A program made the translations under genes and the position numbers. From contig JAICTU010000136.1 in assembly GCA_025936205.1 (NCBI GenBank), positions 1-18,899 of the forward strand: 18,899 nt of DNA, written 5' to 3'. This document shows positions 7,178 through 14,553 of the stretch, piece after piece (position 1 is the stretch's first letter; each line of letters opens with the position of its first letter). Source of the stretch: Polyangiaceae bacterium. Lineage in GTDB: Bacteria > Myxococcota > Polyangia > Polyangiales > Polyangiaceae. The notes below the pieces were generated by a model. The model was given only the letters and a program-made list of their open reading frames with translations, was not told the origin of the DNA and ran no database searches.

Positions 7178-7277
7178 CATTTCCGTTTCCATTCCCATTG
7201 CCTGTTCCACATTCTCGGACCGGCCTCGGCGAATGTGGAACAGGCAACAGAAACAGGAAATTGTGCATGAAGGCGAC
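7178..7277. repeat. Inverted pair of GAATGTGGAACAGG repeat units (copy 1)
   Basis: Two repeat units point away from a 16-base centre. The perfect stem is 17 bp: TTGCCTGTTCCACATTC at 7198-7214 against its reverse complement at 7231-7247. Beyond the stem the arms drift. The left unit, read on the minus strand, continues AATGGGAATGGAAACGGAAA. The right unit continues with AACAGGAAATTG and then ATGAAGGCGAC at 7267-7277. Both arms share extended sequence with the element at 9951-10064. It fills the gap between two convergent genes, so it could stop transcription from both sides. A T-run is missing, so it is not a textbook terminator. Confidence 0.8.
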
Positions 7278-7316
7278 GAGAGCGCCTCCAGCGGTATACG
7301 TGTATCGCCCCGGAGT

Positions 7317-8771
7317 CTAAGGGGACCCTCGGTTTTCGAGCAGCCCCGCGTACACGCGCCGCACCGCCTCCGCGGTACGCTCGATGTCGCGCTCGTCCGT
7401 GTCGGCGTTGACCACGGAGAAGCGCAGCGCCGGCGAGCCACGCCAGAGCGTCGGTGTCGCGTAGCACGTGCCTTCGGCCTGCAACGCCGCGCACAGCTCG
7501 CGGATGGCGTCGTGCGCGCTCATGCCTGCGGGCGGCTCCGCTCCGAGCACCACCTGGTTGAACACGACCTCGTTCTGCACGCGCAGCCCGTCGATCGCCG
7601 AAAATGAGCCCGCGAGCTGGCGCGCGAGCCCCGCGCAGCGCGTGACCAGTGCATCCACACCGCTGCGGCCGAGCTCGCGCAGCGCCGCCCAGAGCGCAAA
7701 CGAGCGCGCACGCCGCGATAGCTCCGGCGTCAGCGCGCCCGGGTTGGGCAGCGTGGGGGCAGTGCCGTTCGCGAGGTAAGCGGCTTGCACCGCGAGCGCG
7801 CGGCGCTGCGCCTCGGGATGGCGCGTCAGCACGATCCCCGAGTCGTACGGGACGTTCAGCGTCTTGTGCGCGTCCGTCGCCCACGAGTCCGCGCGCTCTG
7901 CCCCGCCGGCGAGCGCCGCCAGCGAGCGCGAGGCTCGCGCCCAGAGCCCGAAGGCTCCGTCCGCGTGCAACCAGGCGAGCCGCCCATCGCGCCCCGCGCG
8001 CCAGCCGTCGACCACGTCGGCGATCTCCGTCATGGGGTCGAACGCGCCGCTGTCCACGTTGCCGAGCTGTGCGCACACGATCACCGGCCCGGGCCAGGCG
8101 TCGAGCTCGGCGCGCAGCGAGGCGGGTCGCATCCGGCCTTGCGCGTCGGCCTCCACCACGCGCAGCGCGCGCTTGCCGAAGCCGAGCAGGCGCAGCGACT
8201 TGTCGATGCTGGCGTGCCGCTCGCGCCCGATCAACACACGCACCGGCGGCGCCCCGAACAAGCCCTCGTGCTCCACGTCCCAGCCCGCCGCGCCGAGCAC
8301 CTGGCTGCGCGCGCCCGCGAGCGCGCTCAGGTTCGCGACCGTGGCGCCCGTGACCAGCGCGCCGCGCGTCTGCTCCGGCAAGCCGAGCAGCTCCACCACC
8401 CAGCGCAGCGCGACCAGCTCGAAGGCGGCCGCGGCGGGAGCCCCGCTCATCGGGCCCGCGTTTTGGTCCCACGCGCTCGTGAGCCAATCGGCGGCCAGCG
8501 CCGAAGCCAGGGTGCCGCCCGTGACCCAGCCGAAGAAGCGAGGCCCCGACATGGCCGTCAGACCCGGCTCGGCGAGCCGCACCAGCTCTTCGAGCACCTG
8601 CGCCGGCGGCTGGCCTTCCGCGGGCACGGCGCCCAGCGCGCAGAGCGCCTCGTGGACGCTCTCCGTCGAGGCTGCCGGCGCCACGTGCCGCTCGGGCAGC
8701 CCGCGCCGCCAGCTCCGGCCTTGCTCTGCCGCGCGTGTCAGTAGCTGCTCGAGATCGTTCAGATTCTCCAT
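7317..8771 (-). CDS. Group II pyridoxal-phosphate-dependent decarboxylase
   Basis: A 484-residue fold-type I PLP enzyme of the aromatic-amino-acid/glutamate decarboxylase family. Visible active-site features are His186 (GRERHASIDK, stacks on the PLP ring), Asp271 (LHADGAFG, binds the pyridine nitrogen) and Lys303 (ATDAHKTLNVPYDSG, the Schiff-base lysine). An N-terminal GPRFFGWVTGG segment is typical of the substrate channel. The small C-terminal domain ends ALRFSVVNADTDERDIERTAEAVRRVY. Length is normal. The substrate (aromatic amino acid, aspartate, glutamate or diaminobutyrate) cannot be told from what I see. The frame opens further upstream, but ATG 8771 (MENLNDLEQ) is chosen because the longer version would overlap rlmN heavily. 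It is divergent from rlmN with a 77-bp gap and convergent with the TPM operon. No partner gene hints at a pathway. Confidence 0.9.
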   Translation of the reverse strand: MENLNDLEQLLTRAAEQGRSWRRGLPERHVAPAASTESVHEALCALGAVPAEGQPPAQVLEELVRLAEPGLTAMSGPRFFGWVTGGTLASALAADWLTSAWDQNAGPMSGAPAAAAFELVALRWVVELLGLPEQTRGALVTGATVANLSALAGARSQVLGAAGWDVEHEGLFGAPPVRVLIGRERHASIDKSLRLLGFGKRALRVVEADAQGRMRPASLRAELDAWPGPVIVCAQLGNVDSGAFDPMTEIADVVDGWRAGRDGRLAWLHADGAFGLWARASRSLAALAGGAERADSWATDAHKTLNVPYDSGIVLTRHPEAQRRALAVQAAYLANGTAPTLPNPGALTPELSRRARSFALWAALRELGRSGVDALVTRCAGLARQLAGSFSAIDGLRVQNEVVFNQVVLGAEPPAGMSAHDAIRELCAALQAEGTCYATPTLWRGSPALRFSVVNADTDERDIERTAEAVRRVYAGLLENRGSP

Positions 8772-8848
8772 GTGGCTGCCGACATGCGGCGGAGGGCGGC
8801 GGCTGGCAAGTTTGAATTCTGGCCGCCCCTTGGTGTACCTGTGAACGG

Positions 8849-9973
8849 ATGCCGCCTGCGCCGTCTCCCGCAGCCGCCCGCAGCGCTGCCTGGGCTCTCG
8901 GCCCGGCGGAGCTCGGGCAGCGCCTGGATGCCTCCGGCGAGGCCACCTTTGCAGCGCTGCAACGCCCCTGGCGCTGGCGCGGCGGGCGGCCCGACGTGTC
9001 CGAGCGCATCTGGGCGGGCCTCGAGCAGCTCGGCTGCGCCCTGCCGCGCATCGTCGCACGGCGCGCATCGGAAGACGGCGCGCACAAGCTGCTGCTGGCC
9101 TTGCCCAGCCGCAGGGCGGGGGGAGGCACGGCTGGCGAGGACTACGTGGAGCTCGTGCACATGCCGCGCGACGTGCGCAACGCTCGCGTCACCCTGTGCC
9201 TGTCGAGCCAAGTGGGCTGCGCCCTCGGCTGCAGCTTCTGTGCGACGGCTGCGCTGGGTCTGGAGCGCCACCTCGGCGCCGGCGAGATCGTGGCCCAGGT
9301 GCTGCTGGCGTTGCGCGAGCTCGGGCCGCGCCATCCGCACGAGCTCACGCTGGTGTTCATGGGCATGGGCGAGCCGCTGCACAATCTGGGGCAAGTGTCG
9401 CGAGCCATTCAGACGCTCACGTTGCCGGAAGGGCTCGGGCTGGCGGCGCGTCGCGTCACCGTTTCGACTGCAGGGCTCGTGCCGCAAATCGCTGAGCTCG
9501 CCAGGATGAGCCCGCGGCCGTTACTGGCCGTGAGCCTGAACGCCACCACCGACGAGCTGCGCAGCGAGCTCATGCCGATCAACCGCCGCTACCCGCTGGC
9601 GGAGCTGCGCGTCGCGCTGGAGCGTTACCCGTGCCGGCCTCGCGAACGCATCACGATCGAATACGTGCTGCTCGCGGGCGTGAACGACACGCCCGCCGAT
9701 GCCGCGCGGCTCGCCGATTTTTGCGCGGCGTTCCCGCATCAGATCAACCTGATCCCCTTCAACGGTCACGCGCATGCGCCCTACCGGGCCCCGAGCGAAG
9801 AGGCGCTGGAAGCTTTCGTCCACGCCGTGCTGCAGCGGCGCCCGAGCGTGCTCAGCGTCCGCCGCTCCCGGGGCCGTGACATCGACGCAGCCTGCGGTCA
9901 GCTCGCTGGGACGCTGAGCGACGCTGGCACGGCCCTGACGGAGGGCCAGAGAGAATGTGAAACAGGAATGTGA
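8849..9973 (+). CDS. rlmN: 23S rRNA (adenine2503-C2)-methyltransferase RlmN (radical SAM)
   Basis: A 374-residue RlmN/Cfr-family radical SAM enzyme that methylates C2 of A2503 in 23S rRNA (RlmN enzymes also act on A37 of some tRNAs). The [4Fe-4S] cysteines are C124, C128 and C131 in GCALGCSFCATA. The two extra catalytic cysteines of the family are present: C117 (TLCLSSQ, E. coli C118) and C349 (RDIDAACGQLAG, E. coli C355). Other hallmarks are MGMGEPLHN, STAGLVPQI, LNATTDELRSELMPINRRYPL and INLIPFN. An N-terminal helical accessory domain covers about 15-65. Length matches the family. The last seven residues (RECETGM) and the TGA lie in the repeat element that starts at 9951. It is divergent from the decarboxylase gene. 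Confidence 0.95.
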   Translation: MPPAPSPAAARSAAWALGPAELGQRLDASGEATFAALQRPWRWRGGRPDVSERIWAGLEQLGCALPRIVARRASEDGAHKLLLALPSRRAGGGTAGEDYVELVHMPRDVRNARVTLCLSSQVGCALGCSFCATAALGLERHLGAGEIVAQVLLALRELGPRHPHELTLVFMGMGEPLHNLGQVSRAIQTLTLPEGLGLAARRVTVSTAGLVPQIAELARMSPRPLLAVSLNATTDELRSELMPINRRYPLAELRVALERYPCRPRERITIEYVLLAGVNDTPADAARLADFCAAFPHQINLIPFNGHAHAPYRAPSEEALEAFVHAVLQRRPSVLSVRRSRGRDIDAACGQLAGTLSDAGTALTEGQRECETGM

Positions 9974-10064
9974 ATAGGAACAGGGAATGAAGGAGACAAT
10001 ATCGGGCTGCGCTAGCAGCACTGAATTCTCAATTTCCATTCCATATTCCTGTTCCACATTCTCG
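9951..10064. repeat. Inverted pair of GAATGTGRAACAGG repeat units (copy 2)
   Basis: The left arm, GAGAATGTGAAACAGGAATG (9951-9970), and the right arm at 10042-10063 are reverse complements at 20 of 22 positions when extended two bases. They are separated by 69 bases. Here the units point toward each other, the reverse of the element at 7178-7277. The left unit matches the right unit of copy 1, including AACAGG and then ATGAAGG(A/C)GAC (9987-9997). The right unit, read on the minus strand, matches the left unit of copy 1 (CGAGAATGTGGAACAGG, then GGAATGGAAA). It lies between convergent rlmN and the Lon-N-domain gene and contains the rlmN stop codon. Confidence 0.8.
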
Positions 10065-10092
10065 AGCTCGCAGCGGGTCAGGGGCTGTCGAG

Positions 10093-10761
10093 TTAGTTCC
10101 AGAGCTGTGGGGTGGGGCGCTGGGGGGCGAGGTCGCGGGCTTGGCCGTGGAGATGCGCGATCAGCCAGCTGGCGCGGCGGCAGGGGTCCAGCTCCTCCAG
10201 CAGCTGCTGCCGCTGATCGGGGTCTTCGATCAGAGCGCCGGCGACGATGTCGGCGCAAGCACCGATGTCTGTGCTCAGGCGCGCCTCCAGGTTCTGGGCG
10301 GGGCTGGGGAGGTGAGGGGCCACTCGGCGGATCTGCTTCACCAGCTCGGCGCGCAATGCTTCGCTGACCATGGCGTCAGCGGGAGCCTGCAGCGGGATCT
10401 CCGCGCGAGCCACGCGATAAGGCTGCGACCGCAACTCCTCCACCAGCCGCACGCGGCCGAGCCCGCGCAGCACGATGTTGTAGCAGCCGTCGGGCAGCTC
10501 CGTGTATTCGCGGATCTCTCCCACGCCGCACAGCTCGTAGACGGGAGGCGCCCCATGGTAGGCCGCATCGAAGCCGGGCTCGAGCCGGGGCACGGCGAGC
10601 GGCAGGTGCTGCGAAATCACGTCGCGGATCAACCGCCGATAGCGGGGCTCGAACACGTGCAGCGCCAGGAGCTGCGCGGGAAAGAGCACCACGTTGGGCA
10701 GCGGAAAGAGGCCCACGCGCGATAGATCGAGTTTGGCGAGCGAGACGTGCGAGCTGTCCAC
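10093..10761 (-). CDS. Lon N-terminal-domain (LonN, substrate-binding) protein
   Basis: A 222-residue stand-alone Lon substrate-binding domain protein with no ATPase or protease part. The signature LFPLPNVVLFPAQLLALHVFEPRYRRLIRDVI lies near the N-terminus. VYELCGVGEIREYTELPDGCYNIVLRGLGRVRLVEEL follows, as in the beta-rich half of the LonN fold. A helical C-terminal half (about 125-205) corresponds to the helical bundle of LonN. Such proteins are widespread and their role is unproven; substrate or partner binding is assumed by analogy. The frame extends to a GTG at 10812, but those codons include AGA and ATT, unlike the rest, so GTG 10761 is preferred. Neither start has a strong ribosome binding site. 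It lies 93 bp downstream of guaD on the same strand and may be co-transcribed. Confidence 0.85.
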   Translation of the reverse strand: MDSSHVSLAKLDLSRVGLFPLPNVVLFPAQLLALHVFEPRYRRLIRDVISQHLPLAVPRLEPGFDAAYHGAPPVYELCGVGEIREYTELPDGCYNIVLRGLGRVRLVEELRSQPYRVARAEIPLQAPADAMVSEALRAELVKQIRRVAPHLPSPAQNLEARLSTDIGACADIVAGALIEDPDQRQQLLEELDPCRRASWLIAHLHGQARDLAPQRPTPQLWN

Positions 10762-10854
10762 GCCCCGAATATAGCCTCTGGCCGTGCCGGCGCTGCCGCC
10801 TCCCAGCGGCACCCCGAGCAGTTTTTTGGCCAGGTGCCCCGTTGTCCGGGCGCG

Positions 10855-11322
10855 TCAATAGCGCCGCTCGGGGGGCATCTGCCGCCAGCGTTGCATCAGC
10901 TGCGCCGCCTCCTGCCGCAGCGCCTGCTGGCTGGGAAGCTGGCGCTCTGAGGCGTTCTTCCCCAGCTCCAGATACAGAAACTCGTCGTCAAAGCCGATCG
11001 CGGCCGCGTCGTTGCGCGAAGCCGCGAAATACAGCCGATCCAGGCGCGCCCAGTAGATGGCGGCCAGGCACATCGGGCAGGGCTCGCAGCTCGAGTAGAT
11101 CTGGCAGCCCGTCAGCGAAAAGCTCCCCAGCGCCTGGCAGGCTCGACGGATCGCCACCACCTCGGCGTGGGCGGTCGGATCGAAGCTGGAGGTGACCTGA
11201 TTCTGCCCCTCGGCCACGATCTGGTCGCCCTGCACGACCACGGCACCGAAGGGCCCGCCCAATCCCTGGACCATCCCTTCGCCGGCGAGCTCGATCGCCC
11301 GCTCCAGGTAACGTCGCTCCAT
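10855..11322 (-). CDS. guaD: Guanine deaminase (cytidine-deaminase fold)
   Basis: A 155-residue enzyme predicted to hydrolyse guanine to xanthine and ammonia. Zinc ligands are His52 (PTAHAEVVAIRRAC) and Cys82/Cys85 (SSCEPCPMCLAAIYWAR), with Glu54 as proton shuttle. Features beyond the common deaminase core match the Bacillus subtilis GuaD type rather than tRNA adenosine or cytidine deaminases. These are GGPFGAVVV, EGQNQVTSSFDPTAHAE, AAIYWAR, the NDAAAIGFDDEFLYLEL segment, and a long C-terminal tail ending PPERRY that in GuaD reaches the partner subunit's active site. ATG 11322 is chosen over the longer frame to 11358 because it fits the family start. It is divergent from the alpha/beta hydrolase with only 38 bp between starts. 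No other purine gene is nearby. Confidence 0.85.
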   Translation of the reverse strand: MERRYLERAIELAGEGMVQGLGGPFGAVVVQGDQIVAEGQNQVTSSFDPTAHAEVVAIRRACQALGSFSLTGCQIYSSCEPCPMCLAAIYWARLDRLYFAASRNDAAAIGFDDEFLYLELGKNASERQLPSQQALRQEAAQLMQRWRQMPPERRY

Positions 11323-11360
11323 CGAGTGACTAGACCACGTCCTCGCGCACGCCGCCAACT

Positions 11361-12035
11361 ATGCTCGGTGCCATGGCAGCCACTCCGCTCCAGCTGATCG
11401 TGAGCCCGCAGCAGCCTCCCGTCTCCGCGTTCTGGTCGCGCTCCGAGGGCGCGCGCTGGGCGCTGGCCCTGGGGCACGGCGCGGGCAGCACGTTCCGGCA
11501 CCGGCTCGTGGAACAGCTGAGCGCGGCGCTGGACGCTGCCGGCGTGGCCACGTTCCGTTTCAACTATCCCTACTCGGAGCGGGGCCGCGGCATGGATCCA
11601 GAGCCGGTGCGGCTGGCGACCGTGCGCGCCGCGGCGGCGCGAGCTCTGGAGCTGGCGGAGGGGCTCCCCCTCTTCGCCGGGGGTCACTCGATGAGCGGTC
11701 GCATGTTCACGCTGGCGCAGTCGAAGCAGCCGCTCGCAGGCGTGCAGGGGCTCGTGTGTTTTGCCTTTCCGCTGCACTCGGGGGCGCCGGACGCGGCGCG
11801 CGCGCGGCACCTGAGCCAGCTTCAATTGCCGCTGCTGTTCCTGTCGGGAACGCGCGACAAGATGGCCGAGCGCGGCCTGTGGTCGCAGACGGCGGCGGCC
11901 CTGCCGTCCGCGACGTTGCACTGGGTCGACACGGCGGACCACAGCTTTGCGCCGCTGAAGAGCCGCGCCAGCAGTGAACCCGTGTTCGACGAGCTGGCGC
12001 GCGTGACCAGCACGTGGATGGCCGGCGTGGAGTGA
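11361..12035 (+). CDS. Tex30/KANL3-like alpha/beta hydrolase
   Basis: A 224-residue alpha/beta-hydrolase fold protein. The catalytic triad is Ser110 in GGHSMSGR, Asp166 in LSGTRDKMAE and His194 in DTADHSFAP. The ALALGHGAGSTFRH loop supplies the oxyanion region, and FRFNYPYSERGRGMDPEP is characteristic of the Tex30/KANL3 subgroup. The natural substrate is unknown. ATG 11361 is used; ATG 11373 (MAATPL) is equally possible, and no clear ribosome binding site separates them. The gene ends one base before the stop codon of the convergent protease gene, with no terminator between. Antisense read-through is therefore likely (inference). Confidence 0.85.
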   Translation: MLGAMAATPLQLIVSPQQPPVSAFWSRSEGARWALALGHGAGSTFRHRLVEQLSAALDAAGVATFRFNYPYSERGRGMDPEPVRLATVRAAAARALELAEGLPLFAGGHSMSGRMFTLAQSKQPLAGVQGLVCFAFPLHSGAPDAARARHLSQLQLPLLFLSGTRDKMAERGLWSQTAAALPSATLHWVDTADHSFAPLKSRASSEPVFDELARVTSTWMAGVE

Positions 12036-12036
12036 T

Positions 12037-14355
12037 TCAGTGCCGGAAGGGGATCGGCGGCGCCCCGACGACCTGGATCGAATCCCAGCCCGGCTTGGGC
12101 TCGGGCACCTGGATCGAGGAGGCTGCGAGATCGGAGATCGGCGTGCGGTACACGTTCACGGTGGCAACGGTCGCGCCGGAGGCGTCGAGCACCAGCGCCG
12201 GCTCTTCGTCCCCGAAGGCCTCGGCGGCGGCCAGCGGATGGCCCCAGCGGGCGCCGCGTTCGTCGTCCACCAGCAAGACCCGCCAGGAGCGCAGCTCTTC
12301 CGTGCCGATCACCGAGGCCTGCACCTGATTCACGGTGCGCACGGCGTTGAGAATGCCGCTGTAGGTATAGGAGCTGAGCCACTGGTTGCGGCAATAGCCC
12401 ATCAGATCGGTGGACTGGGGCGGCAGCAGGTTGTCGCCGAGGGCGTCGTAGCCGTAGCCGCCCGTGCTGCCATCCGGCTGGGGAAAGTTGGGATCGACAC
12501 CGCTGATCGTTCCGCCTTGTACGCACGGCGCGTGCTGGCGGCCATGGTTGTGCGCGACCTCGTGCAGCATGGTGAACGCGGACTGGGTATCCGCATAGGC
12601 CAGGCCCACCGCTGCGCGCGTGGCGGGATTCAGGCGCCCGCCGCCCGGTACGAAGCCGACCCCCGCCGTGCAGCCCATGCCGCAGAACTGGCGCAGTGTC
12701 GCCGAGGGTTTGAGCATGCCGTAGTAGTAGATGTCGGCCGCTGGGGTCTGTTGCTGGCGCAGCGCGCGCACCGTGTCGAGTGTCGTGTTCCAGTCCTGCG
12801 GATCGGCGATGTCGATGGGATCGCCCACGCTGATCTCGATCGCGTTGATCGGATAGGTATCGAGGAACGCGGCCTTGTACGTCGCCAGCGCCTGCTCGGA
12901 GGTGTCGGGCAGCAGGTTGTTCGAGCGCAGCGGGATGACGCGGATCTTCAGGCTGCCCGTGTCGAGCGCCGCGAGGTCGGCGCCGTCCGTGGCCGGGAAG
13001 CGCGGGCTCTGGGTCGCGCCCGCACCCGTGCCGCATTCCACGACCTCGACCGCGTAGCGCGTGCCGTCCGTGATCAGCTCGGGCGGAACCACGAACTCGA
13101 AGGTCGAGTTACGGTCCGCTTCCGTCGAGGCCGCCGAGACCGTGACCGTCGACGAGGAGAAGCGCGTGCTCAACGTGTCGCCGTTCTGGAGAAACAGGCG
13201 CGCCGAGAGCTCGCGTGGCGCCCAGCCCGCTCCCGGCGTGACGAAGGTCCGGAACAGCGTGGGGCGCTGGGCGACCAGCAGCGGGTCGGGCTGCACCACC
13301 TGACCATTGCGCGCGAGCTCGACCTTCACCGTCTGGTAAGCGGCGATCTCGGAGATGCTGAGGTTCTGCGCCAGTCCCTGACAGCCGTCTTCGCCGAGTG
13401 CGCCGCTCTGGCAGCTGCCGCCGTCACAGCCCTGTCCCAACCCGCACTTCACGCTGCAGCTGCCGCAGTGCGCGTTGTCGGTCTGGGTGTCGGTGCACGT
13501 GCCGTCGCACAGCGTCTGCCCCTCGGGGCACTCGCAGTTGCCGGCGCTGCACACCTGGCCGCCGACGCAGGAATTGCCGCAGCTGCCGCAACTCTGGTCG
13601 TCCGTCTGCAGATCGACGCAGCGGTCGCCGCAGAAGCTTTGCCCCGCGGGGCACGCACAGCTGCCCTGAGCACAGATCTGGCCGCCCGTGCACGGCGTTC
13701 CGCAGGCGCCGCAGTGTTGAGCGTCGCTCTGCAGATCCACGCACACCTGGTCGCTGCCCCCGGCCGTGACGGCGTTGTCGGTCCGGCTCAGCGTCGGCCG
13801 CGCGCAGAGCGTGTTGCCCGCCGGGCACTGGCATCTGCCGGCCTGGCACGTCTGAGTATCGAAGCAGTGCTGCTCACAGCTGCCGCAGTGTTGGGCGTCG
13901 CTGGCGAGGTCGACGCAGGTGTCCCCACACGCGGTCTGCGCGCCCGGGCAGGCGCACCCTCCTGCCTCGCACTGGGCCTCGCGCGGGCAGCTCTGATCGC
14001 AGCTGCCGCAGTGATCGCGATCGCTGCGCGTGTTCGCGCAGTCGCTGCTGCACTGGAGCAACCCCGCCGAGCAGCCCGCGGCCACAGGCTTGCAGTGCCC
14101 GCGGTCGCAGAGAGAGTCGCCGGGGCAGGCGATGTCACAGGCGCCGCAGTGCTCCGCACTGGAAGAAAGCTCGACGCAATCGTTGCCGCACGCGGCTGCG
14201 CCCGCCGCGCAGCGCACGCCGTCGAGAGTCAGGCGCGCGACCTCCGGCTCGTCCGTGCTGCCGCACGCCAGTGCCGTTGAGCTGGCCGCCAGCAAGAATA
14301 GACCACGCCAGACAAGAGCGAGGCGTGAGGCGGAGCGCGGAGCAGTTCGTCGCAT
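12037..14355 (-). CDS. Metzincin-type metalloprotease lipoprotein with six Cys-rich Stig1-like repeats
   Basis: A 772-residue predicted secreted lipoprotein. The signal peptide ends in the lipobox ALA-C31. Residues 49-315 hold six cysteine-rich repeats of about 42 residues with the pattern CxxxCVDLxxDxxHCGxCxxxC, GQxC and GxCxCPxGQ, like the Stig1-type repeats of myxobacterial surface proteins. The fourth has a 20-residue insertion. A region of about 325-590 follows with beta-rich character (FRTFVTPGAGWAPRELSARL and similar). The catalytic zinc motif HEVAHNHGRQH is at 598-608 with Glu599. GGYGYD leads to the Met-turn LMGYC at Met652. ATG 14355 is chosen over the longer frame because GGAGAG lies 6 bp upstream and the signal peptide starts there. 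The substrate is unknown, and the repeats may bind surface partners (inference). Confidence 0.85.
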   Translation of the reverse strand: MRRTAPRSASRLALVWRGLFLLAASSTALACGSTDEPEVARLTLDGVRCAAGAAACGNDCVELSSSAEHCGACDIACPGDSLCDRGHCKPVAAGCSAGLLQCSSDCANTRSDRDHCGSCDQSCPREAQCEAGGCACPGAQTACGDTCVDLASDAQHCGSCEQHCFDTQTCQAGRCQCPAGNTLCARPTLSRTDNAVTAGGSDQVCVDLQSDAQHCGACGTPCTGGQICAQGSCACPAGQSFCGDRCVDLQTDDQSCGSCGNSCVGGQVCSAGNCECPEGQTLCDGTCTDTQTDNAHCGSCSVKCGLGQGCDGGSCQSGALGEDGCQGLAQNLSISEIAAYQTVKVELARNGQVVQPDPLLVAQRPTLFRTFVTPGAGWAPRELSARLFLQNGDTLSTRFSSSTVTVSAASTEADRNSTFEFVVPPELITDGTRYAVEVVECGTGAGATQSPRFPATDGADLAALDTGSLKIRVIPLRSNNLLPDTSEQALATYKAAFLDTYPINAIEISVGDPIDIADPQDWNTTLDTVRALRQQQTPAADIYYYGMLKPSATLRQFCGMGCTAGVGFVPGGGRLNPATRAAVGLAYADTQSAFTMLHEVAHNHGRQHAPCVQGGTISGVDPNFPQPDGSTGGYGYDALGDNLLPPQSTDLMGYCRNQWLSSYTYSGILNAVRTVNQVQASVIGTEELRSWRVLLVDDERGARWGHPLAAAEAFGDEEPALVLDASGATVATVNVYRTPISDLAASSIQVPEPKPGWDSIQVVGAPPIPFRH

Positions 14356-14407
14356 GCAGTCTCTCCGGCCGCTGACGAACGGCCGATCTCCTGCATGCAT
14401 CATACGC

Positions 14408-14427
14408 GTGGACGCGAACTCGTCCAC
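14408..14427. promoter_or_regulatory. Inverted repeat upstream of the metalloprotease gene
   Basis: GTGGACG (14408-14414) is the exact reverse complement of CGTCCAC (14421-14427) with six bases between. It lies 53 bp upstream of the protease ATG on the minus strand and could be an operator or leader stem. No known motif is matched. Confidence 0.3.
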
Positions 14428-14553
14428 ACGCCCCCTGGCGTCGGGCCGGATGGCAGTGTGAGAAAGCTCCACCGAAAACTGATTTTTGTCCGGCCCCGGT
14501 GCGGCAGATGCGAGAGCTCGTCAGGTCCGAGAGACCGAACCGACGGATCGCAC

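Noticed and set aside
7178..7277. Short repeats that might suggest a CRISPR array
   Set aside because: Only one inverted pair, with no regularly spaced direct repeats and no cas genes in the window.
8772..8848. Divergent promoters between the decarboxylase gene and rlmN
   Set aside because: TTGAAT and a TGTACC-like hexamer are visible, but the match is too weak to call.
7000..9129. Long minus-strand open frame (709 codons) over the decarboxylase and TPM region
   Set aside because: It is a shadow of the real decarboxylase frame in GC-rich DNA: Arg/Ala/Gly-rich, no domain, and it runs across the repeat and two real genes.
12040..14280. 746-codon plus-strand open frame antisense to the metalloprotease
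   Set aside because: The metalloprotease frame has a signal peptide, cysteine repeats and a zinc motif. The antisense frame is Arg/Ala-rich with no motif, as expected of a GC-rich shadow.
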